A stretch of 64,000 nucleotides of DNA. Source: Streptacidiphilus carbonis. GTDB taxonomy: Bacteria; Actinomycetota; Actinomycetes; Streptomycetales; Streptomycetaceae. The position numbers and the translations under genes are program-made. Of the stretch, positions 24,573 through 32,840 are shown in pieces. How positions within the stretch are numbered: position 1 is the stretch's first letter; every line of letters starts with the position of its first letter. The stretch covers positions 1-64,000 of the forward strand of contig NZ_BBPM01000019.1 of NCBI RefSeq assembly GCF_000787775.1, in the 5' to 3' direction. A model generated the notes under the pieces. The model saw only the letters and a list, made by a program, of their open reading frames with translations. It did no database searches and was not told the origin of the DNA.

Positions 24573-24821
24573 CCACCCACCCGCCCGAGGCCAGGCCTGC
24601 GCCGCCCCTGGCCTGGCCTCGACACACCCGCCTGACGTCCCCTGTCACCCGCAAGATCACCACAGGCCGCTACTGCTGCCCACGACCGCATCCAGAGGCG
24701 CTACACTGTGGCACGTGCAGCTCCCTCGGGGGCTGCCGTGTTGGATCTGATGGCATAACTGGACAGAGATTTATTCGGAGAATTCCGAGGGAATTTCAGA
24801 CAGGTTTTCCGACAGATCCCC
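24573..24821. other. Intergenic region before tRNA-Arg
   Basis: An imperfect hairpin at about 24714-24741 (CACGTGCAGC ... GCTGCCGTG) may terminate the upstream module. TACACT at 24709-24714 resembles a -10 element. The A/T-rich stretch 24770-24815 probably contains the tRNA promoter. Confidence 0.4.
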
Positions 24822-24894
24822 GCCTTAGTAGCTCAGGGGATAGAGCACGGCTCTCCTAAAGCCGGTGTCGCAGGTTCGAATCCTGCCTAGGGCA
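24822..24894 (+). tRNA. tRNA-Arg (anticodon CCT)
   Basis: A 73-base cloverleaf. The acceptor stem GCCTTAG pairs with CTAGGGC, with one G-U pair. The D arm begins GCTCAGGGGATAGAGC. The anticodon stem CGGCT/AGCCG encloses the loop CTCCTAA, giving anticodon CCT, which reads AGG. The T arm is GCAGGTTCGAATCCTGC. CCA is not encoded. It is followed by a strong hairpin terminator. Degenerate related sequences lie at about 25.4 kb and 26.7 kb, suggesting its use as an integration site. Confidence 0.95.
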
Positions 24895-24924
24895 CACGCC
24901 GCCGAGACATCGGCACGCACGACA

Positions 24925-24966
24925 AAGGCCCAGGTCAACCGGAACAAAGCCGGAAACCTGGGCCTT
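24925..24966 (+). terminator. Hairpin terminator after tRNA-Arg
   Basis: AAGGCCCAGGT (24925-24935) pairs perfectly with ACCTGGGCCTT (24956-24966), with an inner CCGG/CCGG pair around AACAAAG. It lies 30 bases after the tRNA and is the likely transcript end. A degenerate copy of its left half occurs at about 25456-25472. Confidence 0.85.
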
Positions 24967-25418
24967 GACCGTTCTCGGGGTTATCTGGCGCGGCGGGCGC
25001 GCCGTGCCAGATGTGGGGGCAGATCCAAACGCAGGGTTCCGTTGTCGCTCCGCGCGGGTCGGTCTCTCGACGCATCCCCCACCTCGGATAAGTGAGACTT
25101 TCCCACTCCCTGCCGAGGGTGCGCTCGGCGACCGCTGTAGCCACCAGCGCGACCGATTCGGTTGGGCCGGGCATGCCGTCGAAATCCGGTGCCACGGAAC
25201 AACCTTCAGGTACATGGGAAGCCGTAGCGGTCGAGATCGACGAGGACGCGCGACAGGAGCACTGCAGGGAGATCCGCGGTCTGCCGAACAAGGCCGGACA
25301 GCGGCTCGCGAACCGATGATCGGGTGTTCGCAGCAGGGCGCGACGTTCGGATTGCCAACGCAGATCTCCGCTGGATGACGGGGTGGCAGGACCGACCCCA
25401 TACAGGTGGATTCCTTCC

Positions 25419-25472
25419 TGGGGTACGCCGCGCCGAGTTTCGGCATGCACGACAAGCGCCCAGGTCAACTGG
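25419..25472 (+). repeat. Degenerate copy of the tRNA 3' flank
   Basis: About 54 bases resemble 24887-24941, the last bases of the tRNA plus its downstream flank. Shared blocks include CGCCGAG, TCGGCA, GCACGACAA and GCCCAGGTCAAC. Such a copy is expected after insertion or loss of a tRNA-targeted element. The rest of 24895-25559 has no supportable gene; antisense open frames here read through the tRNA complement. Confidence 0.6.
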
Positions 25473-25559
25473 TGTGTACTGGGGACCGGGCCTCGGGTGG
25501 GCATTTTGCCGTCCGCTTCCATGCCGCCGGGCCGACGGTGGATGCGGCATCCTGGGAAC

Positions 25560-25880
25560 ATGAGCAGGTATGCAGCGGCGAAGCCGTACACGGTGCCCCT
25601 GTCGCTCGATGAACTGGGCGGGCCGACGGAGGGGGTCATCCGGCTGCCTCGGCACATTGACTGGGGGCCGGACTACGGTTACGAGCTGACCGACGAAGCC
25701 GACCTCGCGGTGATGTACGAGCGGGTGATCCGTGAAGCCCAGACGGTGGAAGACCTGGCCGGCTTCCTGGACGCAGCCACGCTGCGACGTCTGTGGGCGA
25801 GCCTGATCATCCCCGCGCCGGCGAGGGTGTTGTGGGAGGGTCGCTTTCCGGAACTGGCCCGACGAGCGGCTGCGGCGTAG
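25560..25880 (+). CDS. Hypothetical protein coupled to an AbiEii-type gene
   Basis: A 106-residue acidic protein (MSRYAAAKPYTVPLSLDELGG ... PELARRAAAA). It is helical, has no membrane span, and belongs to no family I can name. Its stop TAG overlaps the GTG of the nucleotidyltransferase gene (TAGTG), so the two are translationally coupled. By position it could be the cognate antitoxin or a partner subunit, but it lacks the winged helix of classical AbiEi antitoxins. The frame is open upstream to 25383; ATG 25560 is chosen because the protein character begins there. Confidence 0.6.
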   Translation: MSRYAAAKPYTVPLSLDELGGPTEGVIRLPRHIDWGPDYGYELTDEADLAVMYERVIREAQTVEDLAGFLDAATLRRLWASLIIPAPARVLWEGRFPELARRAAAA

Positions 25881-26528
25881 TGGAAGAGCTGCACCATCGC
25901 CTGATCAGGATCGGGCTGGACGCGCTGGCGGACGACTTCGGCTACGCCTTGGCCGGTGGGTACGCCATCCAGGCCCATCACGTCGTTCAACGCCTCAGCG
26001 ACGACGTGGACCTGTTCACTCCGATCGATCGTCGCAGCGAGATGCCAGCGGCAACGGACCGAAATCGTGGGGGCGTACGAGCAAGCGGGCTTTCGCGTCG
26101 AGCGGGGTCACTGCTCGGATACGTACGTCCGCCTCCAGGTCACCGATCTCGGCACGGGTGCAACCTCCAAGGTCGAACTTGTCGCGGAGTTCCTCGAGTA
26201 CGAGCCTGTTCCATCAGAGTTGGGTCCTGTGCTGCATCGGGACGACGTGGCTGCAGGGAAGATGGAAGCCTTGTTCACCCGTGCAGAGGCTCGTGACTTC
26301 ATCGACGTGGATGCCCTGCTGGGCGTGGGCTACACCCGCCAGCAGCTGATCCAGCTCGCCGCCCAACGGGACGCGGGGTTCGACCTCGCCGTACTTGCCG
26401 ACATGTTCGGCAGTGTGGGGCGCTTCAATGATCGTCAGTTCACTGCCTATGGAGTGGATGCCGAGCGGGTGTGCGCGATCAGAGCTCAGTTCGCGGACTG
26501 GCGAGAGGAACTCAGGCGACTCGGATAG
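25880..26528 (+). pseudogene. AbiEii/AbiGii-type nucleotidyltransferase, frameshifted
   Basis: The GTG at 25880 opens a frame with LAGGYAIQAHHVVQRLSDDVDLFTP, the GG...DxD active site of AbiEii-type toxins and DUF1814 nucleotidyltransferases. At about 26055 the frame shifts: CGAAATCG carries one extra A compared with the expected DRIVGAYEQAGF. The rest (KVELVAEFLEYEP, KMEALFTRAEARDFIDVDAL, typical of the family) continues in another frame to 26528. Joined, it would encode about 215 residues. Such toxins transfer nucleotides to tRNA or other targets and are held in check by a partner. The indel lies in an A run and may be an error. Confidence 0.8.
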
Positions 26529-26658
26529 GCGACTGCTCGATCTCCGTTTGAATCGCTCGCCGTGCCAGATCCGTGCCAGATGGGGGAGCGACGAGCGGGC
26601 ATCCACGGTCACCGGCGGGCACCCGACCCACCGGGGCCACCCACCTGGGCACGCGCCG

Positions 26659-26720
26659 GCTCAGGGGCCTGATTACTTCCAGGCGCTCCTGAAGCCGGCG
26701 TCGCAGGTTCGAATCCTGGG
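26659..26720 (+). repeat. tRNA-like remnant related to tRNA-Arg
   Basis: GCTCAGGGG (26659-26667) is followed by CTCCT, AAGCCGG and the block GTCGCAGGTTCGAATCCTG (26699-26717), which is identical to the T arm of the tRNA-Arg at 24822. The anticodon region is altered and five bases longer, and the acceptor stem does not fit, so it is not a functional tRNA. It most likely marks an old attachment site. The surrounding 26529-27086 contains no gene that I can support. Confidence 0.7.
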
Positions 26721-27086
26721 GCCGCCGCGGTGATCGTCATGGTCGCCGCTGGGCCGCAGGCGCTGCGCGAGAGCGAGCGGGCGTCAGGAACCTTGCGCCT
26801 GCCTGTGGACGGCCCCGCCGACCAGCTCGAACGATGCCGGCTGCAGTGGCAGCGGCTCGGGGAGGGTGCCCCAGCCGCCGACCCGAGCGATGGGCGGAAA
26901 GCGGGCACCGGATGGCGAATCGCAGACGGAATTTCCGCAATGGAGACTTCGCCGACGACTGGCCCTTGGTATCAAGGTCAACGCCACTTGGCTTGAGTTG
27001 ACCGGATAGAGCGCTGGACTGCATGGGTCGTGTCCCGTGGAGGGTTTTCCCGGCCGAATGCGGAACTGCGACCGTCAGATGGAAAG

Positions 27087-27115
27087 CGGCGGCTGCACAC
27101 GAAGTGCAGCCGCCG
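27087..27115 (-). terminator. Terminator behind the lanthipeptide precursor
   Basis: CGGCGGCTGCA (27087-27097) pairs perfectly with TGCAGCCGCCG (27105-27115) around a seven-base loop. In the direction of the precursor gene it lies about 30 bases after the stop codon, so it probably ends a short precursor message. Confidence 0.75.
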
Positions 27116-27145
27116 TGGCGTCGACGGTCGCTTGGCTCGGACCCG

Positions 27146-27319
27146 TCAACAGCCCCAGTTCGAGTTGCAGCACATCGAGTTGTAGCACGCGCTGCCGTCG
27201 CTGGTGGGCGTGCTCAGCGCGCTCAAGTCCGTGTCTCCGGACATCGCGACGAACTCGACATCCAGGTCGAACAGGTCCGCTGCGTCAAGTGCCATCGGCT
27301 CTCCGAGGACCGCGTTCAT
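27146..27319 (-). CDS. FxLD-type class I lanthipeptide precursor
   Basis: A 57-residue peptide. The leader holds F17-D-L-D20 followed by VEFVA, the FxLD recognition motif for class I (LanB) enzymes. The C-terminal core carries S36, T37, T39, S40, S43, S48 and S53 together with C45, C50, C51 and C57, ending YNSMCCNSNWGC. Up to four (methyl)lanthionine rings are possible. The ATG follows GGAGGGGG at six bases, an excellent ribosome binding site. The gene is divergent from lanB, 279 bases away, and has its own terminator. Leader cleavage probably lies between residues 30 and 40; the site is not evident. Confidence 0.88.
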   Translation of the reverse strand: MNAVLGEPMALDAADLFDLDVEFVAMSGDTDLSALSTPTSDGSACYNSMCCNSNWGC

Positions 27320-27598
27320 GACATACCCCCTCCATGTAGGACCGCCCCGTGCGGCCGCTGCCCTGTTGTAGCACGGCCCTGAATTGCGGTCATTTCATGA
27401 AGCGGTGCCTCCTATTCCGCCGCTATCGCGCGACCAGGCGACTTCCACCGCCTTGCGGCCAAGACCAGCGCAATTCCGTTCGTCAGCAGTCCGCCCCCTG
27501 GCGTGAAAATTTCACAGCGCATTGCCAACAGCGCACAGGGCGCTGTTGAATCAGCGGCCAGGGCGCACGGGACCGCCCATGGTACGAGGAGAGAGGAC
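27320..27598. other. Divergent promoter region of the lanthipeptide locus
   Basis: This gap separates the precursor (leftward) from lanB (rightward). A possible -10 element for the precursor is TACAAC (minus strand, near 27366-27371). The frame of lanB is open to 27503, but ATG 27599 has the ribosome binding site. No inverted repeat suitable as an operator was found. Confidence 0.4.
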
Positions 27599-30500
27599 AT
27601 GACTGTGGGTCTTATCTTCCAGGCCGCACAAGTCGCGCTCGTACGCACACCGCTGCTGCCCTCCGCGGCTGCGCAGGCCACCCGGGTCGACCTCTCACCC
27701 GGAGTGAGCGGCTACCCGCAGCGGCTCGCGGAGTACCTGTGCCGACTGGCGCGCGATCCTCTGCTGCGCGAGGCAGTGGAGGTCTCAAGTTCCTCACTCA
27801 TGAACACCGTGTACCGAGTCGAGCGCGGCGATGAAGTCGCCGAGGCCAAGCTCGAACGCGCGGTGTTCGCCCTGACCCGCTACCTGCTGCGCATGTCCGG
27901 TCGCCCGACGCCGTTCGGCCTGTTCGCCGGGGTGGCACAAGCCGGCTTCGGCGATCGCACCGTGGTACGTCTTGGCAGCGACCATCGCAAGGCCGTCAGG
28001 GTCGACACCGATTGGATCGCGACTCTGGTCAGCACGTGGGAGCAGGACGACGTCGTGCTCCCACAACTGCAGGTGGTGCACAATGATTTGTGCTTCATGC
28101 GCGGCGACCGTCTCGTGCTGCCGTATGTGCGCGGCGACGCGACTGCTGCGGCCGCGCAGCGTACTGCGCCGGCGTCCGGCACAGCGACGCTGATGCGTGA
28201 GCTCAATGTCCGGGCAACTCCCTTGGTCTGCGCCGCGCTCGCACGCACCGCCGAGCCGATCGGCTTTGGCGCACTCCTCCGGGCTCTGCGCAGCGATTTC
28301 CCCCAGGCGCCGGACACAGCGATCTCAGGCATGCTGCGCGACTTGATCCGCCGGGAGATCTTGCTGACCGAACTGCGTCCGGCCCAGTGGAGCGACGACC
28401 CGCTGCAGCATGTGCGCGACAGGCTTCCGGCCGGTGACGGCCGCAGTCGGCTCGACGAGGTCGCCCGGTTACTCGCGGACTATGCTTCCCAGCTGCCGGG
28501 CGAGGGTATCCGCGCCTGGCGGTCGGCACTCGGCACGATGCGCGACCTCGCGCCCAGTGAGCGCCCGCCGATCCAGGTCGATGTCGCGCTTGACGCGCAG
28601 ATCCAGCTGAACGCCGCGGTCGCCGGAGAGGTGGAACGCGCCGCGACGGCTCTGTGGCGCATGGCCCCGCCGCGCAACGGCCCGGCGCACCTGCGCGAGT
28701 ATCTCGACGCTTTTATCGAGAAGTACGGCATCGGGAGGTACGTCCCCCTCGTCGACGTCCTCGACGAGCATCGCGGTCTTGGGCCGCCGGCCGGATACCA
28801 ACTTCCCAGCGGGGGGCGTCGGCTCGACACCGCGACCCAGAAGCAGGACGGCGAAGGCGCACGCGAACGCTTGCTCGCCGAGTTGGCGCTGGCCTCGCTG
28901 AGCCACGATGCCGGCGATGCCGAAGTGGTGCTCGACAACGCGCTGCTCGACCGCTTGGCGCAGTCGGCCGAGGCGCCGCCCGTGGCCGGGTCCGAGTTGT
29001 GTGTGCAGCTGTTCGCACCGAGTGCGGCGGCGCTGGACGCGGGAGACTTCCAACTGGCCGTTGCGCCAGGCGGCGGCTCGTTCCGGCCCGGTGCCATGCT
29101 CGGACGCTTCGCGCGGCTGATCGGAGCCGAGGACTCCTTGCGTGCGGTCAATGATGCGGCGTACCGGCCCGATGGCGACGACACACGTGACCCCCTCCTC
29201 GCTCAGCTGTTCTTCCAGGCGCGGCTCGACCGAGCGGCGAACGTGGCCCAAGTGCCCGCCGTGCTTCCGCACGCGATCACGGTCGGGATGTACGCGGGTC
29301 CGCCCGGAGCGACCGTCATCGACCTCGCCGACCTCGCGGTGGTGGCGGATCGCGAGCGACTCTCTGTTGTGTCCATGCAGCTCGGCCGCGAAGTGGTTCC
29401 GCTCATGCCACACGTTCTCGCGGTCGACCGGGCGGCCCCGAACGCGGCGCGCTTTCTGAGCGAGGTGGCCAACAGCGGCTTCCGGCATTGGGCCGTGTGG
29501 TCGTGGGGTTCCTTGGAGGTGTTGCCGCGACTCCCTCGGGTGCGCTACGGCCGCACGATCCTCGCTCCCGCGCGCTGGCGGCCCGACACTGTGATCGCTG
29601 CGGCTGCGTCGGACGCCGGCACTGACTGGGGACGGGACCTGGTGGCATGGCGCGAGCGATGGCGTGTGCCGGACCGGATCCAGGTGATGCTGGGCGACCA
29701 TCGGGTTGATCTCGACCTGCGAGTGCCGCTGCACCAGCAGCTGCTCCGTCACGAACTGCGCCGGCATCCGGACATGCTCGTGCTGGAGTCGCCCGGCGGC
29801 CGACTGTCGCCCACCGGCTGGTTGTCCGGGCACGCCAACGAGATCGTCGTGCCCCTGGTGGCACGCGAGCAGCCGCGGCGTCCACGGATACCCGTCCGGT
29901 CGGCGGCATCGACCGCACGCGCACGCATGGTGCATCCGAGGTATCAGGTAGGCGGTGAATGGCTGTACGCGAAGGCGTATGCAAGCCCTGAGCTGCAGGA
30001 CGCCTTACTGGCACGGCAGGTGGCGCAGTTGGTCCGAGCGCTGCCCGAGGACGTGGACCGGTGGTTCTTCATCCGGTACCGCGATCCCCGACCGCACCTG
30101 CGGCTGCGGTTTCACGGCGACCCGGAGGCGTTGGCCACGCGCCTGGTGCCATTGCTGCACCAGTGGGCGCAGACGTGCATCGACGCCGGGTCGATCAGCG
30201 AGCTCCTCCTCGCGGCGTACGAGCCCGAAGTACACCGCTACGGCGGCGCGGAGGCGCTGACCGCGGCGGAGGAGCTCTTCCACGCCGATAGTGAGGCGGT
30301 ACTCGCGCAGTTGCGGCTCCCCAAGCCGGTCGCTGCGGCGGTGCCCGCCCACATGATGGCGGCCGCGAACCACAGCGCGCTGCTGGACGGACTGGGTGTG
30401 GCGGATTGGCCGCGCTGGGTGCGCGACGCCTATCCGATGAAGCATCACGACGTATTCCGGCAGGAGCGGGGACTCGCGCTGCGCCTGGTGGATCCGGCGG

Positions 30501-30790
30501 ACCCCGGGGCGGCGTTGCTGGCACTGCCAGGCGCACAAGGAGTGGCGGACACCTGGTTCCGGCGGCAGAAGGCCGCGATCCGCTATGGCGAGGTGCTGCG
30601 CGCTCAAGGCGGAGAGGCGCTGGTTCTGGATTGCGCGGGCAGCGTGCTGCACATGCATGCGAACCGGCTGCTGGGCGTGGACCGGGAGGCGGAGGAACGC
30701 TCGTACGCCCTGCTCCATGGAGCCGCGCGCGCCTTCCTCGGGCGCACCGCCGCCGCCGCTGCCGGTGCCGGTGCCGGTGCCCTCGGATGA
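27599..30790 (+). CDS. lanB: Lanthipeptide dehydratase LanB, full length
   Basis: A 1063-residue class I dehydratase. It uses glutamyl-tRNA to activate Ser/Thr of the precursor and then eliminates glutamate to give Dha/Dhb. The glutamylation domain covers about residues 30-750, with the conserved RPTPFGLFAGV at about 100-111. The elimination (SpaB_C) domain covers about residues 785-1045, starting WLYAKAYASPELQD and including WFFIRYRDPRPHLRLRFHG. Both halves are present in one chain, as in LanB and unlike split thiopeptide enzymes. ATG 27599 is chosen because GGAGAG precedes it by about seven bases. The end overlaps lanC by ATGA. The C-terminus is an Ala/Gly tail. Confidence 0.93.
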   Translation: MTVGLIFQAAQVALVRTPLLPSAAAQATRVDLSPGVSGYPQRLAEYLCRLARDPLLREAVEVSSSSLMNTVYRVERGDEVAEAKLERAVFALTRYLLRMSGRPTPFGLFAGVAQAGFGDRTVVRLGSDHRKAVRVDTDWIATLVSTWEQDDVVLPQLQVVHNDLCFMRGDRLVLPYVRGDATAAAAQRTAPASGTATLMRELNVRATPLVCAALARTAEPIGFGALLRALRSDFPQAPDTAISGMLRDLIRREILLTELRPAQWSDDPLQHVRDRLPAGDGRSRLDEVARLLADYASQLPGEGIRAWRSALGTMRDLAPSERPPIQVDVALDAQIQLNAAVAGEVERAATALWRMAPPRNGPAHLREYLDAFIEKYGIGRYVPLVDVLDEHRGLGPPAGYQLPSGGRRLDTATQKQDGEGARERLLAELALASLSHDAGDAEVVLDNALLDRLAQSAEAPPVAGSELCVQLFAPSAAALDAGDFQLAVAPGGGSFRPGAMLGRFARLIGAEDSLRAVNDAAYRPDGDDTRDPLLAQLFFQARLDRAANVAQVPAVLPHAITVGMYAGPPGATVIDLADLAVVADRERLSVVSMQLGREVVPLMPHVLAVDRAAPNAARFLSEVANSGFRHWAVWSWGSLEVLPRLPRVRYGRTILAPARWRPDTVIAAAASDAGTDWGRDLVAWRERWRVPDRIQVMLGDHRVDLDLRVPLHQQLLRHELRRHPDMLVLESPGGRLSPTGWLSGHANEIVVPLVAREQPRRPRIPVRSAASTARARMVHPRYQVGGEWLYAKAYASPELQDALLARQVAQLVRALPEDVDRWFFIRYRDPRPHLRLRFHGDPEALATRLVPLLHQWAQTCIDAGSISELLLAAYEPEVHRYGGAEALTAAEELFHADSEAVLAQLRLPKPVAAAVPAHMMAAANHSALLDGLGVADWPRWVRDAYPMKHHDVFRQERGLALRLVDPADPGAALLALPGAQGVADTWFRRQKAAIRYGEVLRAQGGEALVLDCAGSVLHMHANRLLGVDREAEERSYALLHGAARAFLGRTAAAAAGAGAGALG

Positions 30791-32124
30791 CCACTCCTCA
30801 CGCTGCGGCAGTGGATGCCGTGAACGAGATCGCACGCCGACTGGCCGACCCGGAGGCGCTGCGTCACGGCGTACTGCAGGGCGGTGCGTGGGTACAGCAC
30901 GCGCAGGGGGTGCGCGTTCCGGCGTTCATCCCCCTGTCCTTCGGGTCCGGGTATCCCGCGGCCGCGCTGCTCTTCGCCGAACTGGGACGACGGGATCCGT
31001 CGTACCGCGAAGTTGCTCACCGGCATCTCACGAAAGCTGCCGAACATGTCGCCGGCCTCGGCGCCGGCGTCGAGGTCGGCGGGCTGCACGGCGGGATCGG
31101 CGCGCTGGCTTTCGCACTGCGGATGGCCGCGCACCGTGCCGGTGCCTACACGACGATCCTCAAGAAGCTGGACGACGCGCTCCACAGGCAGTGCAGGCGG
31201 CTGGTGGCCTCGGAGACCGACCGGATGGCGCGCGGGGAGCCGGTTGCCTTCCACACGTACGACACGGTCAGCGGGCTCACCGGCCTGGGTCGCTACCTGT
31301 TGCTGGCAGGCGGGCCGGGTCAGGGCGAGCTCAAGGAAGTGCTGGCTTGTCTGGTGGCGCTGACCGAGCCCACAGCGCATGTTGACGGGCGGTCAGCGCG
31401 ACGGCCGGGCTGGTGGGCAGGTCACCCGCCGTTCCTCGGTGAGCGCGGTCCGAGGGAGCATGCGAATCTCGGGCTGGCGCACGGAATCGCCGGGCCCCTG
31501 GCACTGCTCGCGCTGGCCTGGGAGGCAGGAATACGAGTACCGGGGCAGGACCGCGCAGTGCAGCGCGTCGTCGACTGGTTGCTCGACAACCGCGGGTTCG
31601 ATGAAGCGGGAGCCTACTGGCCGGCCTTCGTCGCTGGAGCACCCGCTGGGCCCAGTACCGGTGGACCGCGTGGTGTGCCGAAACGGTGGGGGCCGGCATG
31701 GTGTTACGGCAGTCTCGGCACCGCGCGCGCGGTGCAGCTGGCCGGCCGGGCGTTCAACGAGCGGGAATGGGTTGGCGCGGCAAGCGCGGCGATCACTGCG
31801 GAAGCCGCGCGTATCCAGGAGCTGACGGAGGGCGACTGCGGCCTGTGTCATGGCTGGGCGGGCCACCTACAGGTGCTGTCGCGTTTCGAACGCGACGTGC
31901 CCGGGACGGTACCTGCCGGACTCGCCGACCTGCTCGCGGAGCGTGTGCTGGCGGGTGCGCGCCTGGAGTCGGCGTTCCTCTTCCCCTTCCAGCGCCCGGA
32001 TGGCAGCGTGGCCGACGAACCGGGCCTGCTGCAAGGTGCTGTCGGAGTCGCCCTCGCACTGACGCACTACACGGACCCGGATGCGCCGGGCACGGAATGG
32101 GACGCGGCATTGCTTCTCGGCTGA
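30787..32124 (+). CDS. lanC: Lanthipeptide cyclase LanC
   Basis: A 445-residue zinc enzyme that adds Cys thiols to dehydrated residues and so forms the thioether rings. The zinc ligands are visible as W-C306-Y-G and C354-H355-G in LCHGWAG. The alpha-toroid repeats are marked by GLHGGIGAL, NLGLAHGIAGPLALLA, PAWCYGSLG and PGLLQGAVGVALAL. Its ATG overlaps the lanB stop, so the two are made in equal amounts. No LanT transporter, LanP protease or immunity gene follows in the next several kilobases. Confidence 0.93.
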   Translation: MTTPHAAAVDAVNEIARRLADPEALRHGVLQGGAWVQHAQGVRVPAFIPLSFGSGYPAAALLFAELGRRDPSYREVAHRHLTKAAEHVAGLGAGVEVGGLHGGIGALAFALRMAAHRAGAYTTILKKLDDALHRQCRRLVASETDRMARGEPVAFHTYDTVSGLTGLGRYLLLAGGPGQGELKEVLACLVALTEPTAHVDGRSARRPGWWAGHPPFLGERGPREHANLGLAHGIAGPLALLALAWEAGIRVPGQDRAVQRVVDWLLDNRGFDEAGAYWPAFVAGAPAGPSTGGPRGVPKRWGPAWCYGSLGTARAVQLAGRAFNEREWVGAASAAITAEAARIQELTEGDCGLCHGWAGHLQVLSRFERDVPGTVPAGLADLLAERVLAGARLESAFLFPFQRPDGSVADEPGLLQGAVGVALALTHYTDPDAPGTEWDAALLLG

Positions 32125-32152
32125 CTGAATGCCGGGGCATGCGCCTGGATTC

Positions 32153-32758
32153 CTACGTCGCCCGGGTCGGGCGGCGTTGGACGACGTCGGCGGTGACTGT
32201 TGTTACCAGGTTGTGGACGGCTGTGGTGGGGCTGGAGTCGCGGTCGGCGAAGAGGAGGTGGCCGCCGCCGACCAGCGAGAGGGTGAGGGAGTCGATGTCG
32301 GCGTCGGCGGCGATGCGGCCCAGTTCGCGCTCGTCGGTGAGGTAGGCGGCGACCGCGGCGGTGGCCTGGGTGAGGATCGCGATGCCGCCTCCGGGCCTGG
32401 CCTGCCGCAGGCGTGCGCGGAGCTCGTCGCGGAAGGTGATGAGCGGGATGATCGCCACCGGGACCGGGCCGAAGAGCGCGGTAAGCGCGGCGGTGAGGTT
32501 GTCGGCCACGGTGCCGGTGCCGGCGGACTCGCGCAGCGCAGCCGCATGCGTTTCGAGTTGGTCGGCCCGGTCGAGCACCAGGTCGGTGAGGAAGGCGTCG
32601 AAGTCGGCGAAGTGCCGGTGCAGGACACCTTTTGCGCAGCCCGCCTCGTCGGTGACGGCCCGGCTGGTCAGGCCGTTCGGGCCGTCCCGCAGCAGTACGC
32701 GTTCGGCGGCGTCGAAGAGTTGCTGCCGCGCGTCGCGGAGGTGCACCCCAGTCGGCAC
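32153..32758 (-). CDS. TetR/AcrR-family repressor
   Basis: The protein has 201 residues from GTG 32758 (VPTGVHLRDARQQLFDAAERVL). The DNA-binding domain has the expected TetR motif (LTSRAVTDEAGCAKGVLHRHFADFDAFL, residues 30-57). The C-terminal ligand domain is not assigned to a subfamily. The frame is open to 32962, but that extension runs across the operator and into the methyltransferase gene, so it is unlikely. It is divergent from the methyltransferase, with two tandem palindromes between them, the standard layout for a TetR repressor controlling itself and its neighbour. Confidence 0.88.
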   Translation of the reverse strand: MPTGVHLRDARQQLFDAAERVLLRDGPNGLTSRAVTDEAGCAKGVLHRHFADFDAFLTDLVLDRADQLETHAAALRESAGTGTVADNLTAALTALFGPVPVAIIPLITFRDELRARLRQARPGGGIAILTQATAAVAAYLTDERELGRIAADADIDSLTLSLVGGGHLLFADRDSSPTTAVHNLVTTVTADVVQRRPTRAT

Positions 32759-32804
32759 TCGCGGATCCTCTCGCTCACGTGAACCTGTCGGCAATCGTTG
32801 CCCA

Positions 32805-32840
32805 GTGGGCGAACGCCCACTAAGGTGGGCGCATGCCCAC
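32805..32840. promoter_or_regulatory. Two tandem palindromic operators for the TetR repressor
   Basis: GTGGGCGAACGCCCAC (32805-32820) and GTGGGCGCATGCCCAC (32825-32840) have identical GTGGGC/GCCCAC arms, separated by only four bases (TAAG). The second contains the ATG (32833) of the methyltransferase. Repressor binding would therefore block the methyltransferase start directly and could also cover the repressor's own promoter. Confidence 0.88.

Noticed and set aside
24856-25455. A 199-codon minus-strand frame ending CPRQDSNLRHRL
   Set aside because: Its C-terminus is the antisense of the tRNA-Arg gene, a common annotation artefact, and the rest is rich in Arg/Pro/Cys without any domain.
25560-25880. 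Classical AbiEi antitoxin for the AbiEii-type gene
   Set aside because: The protein has the right position but no winged-helix domain and only 106 residues, so it was left as hypothetical.
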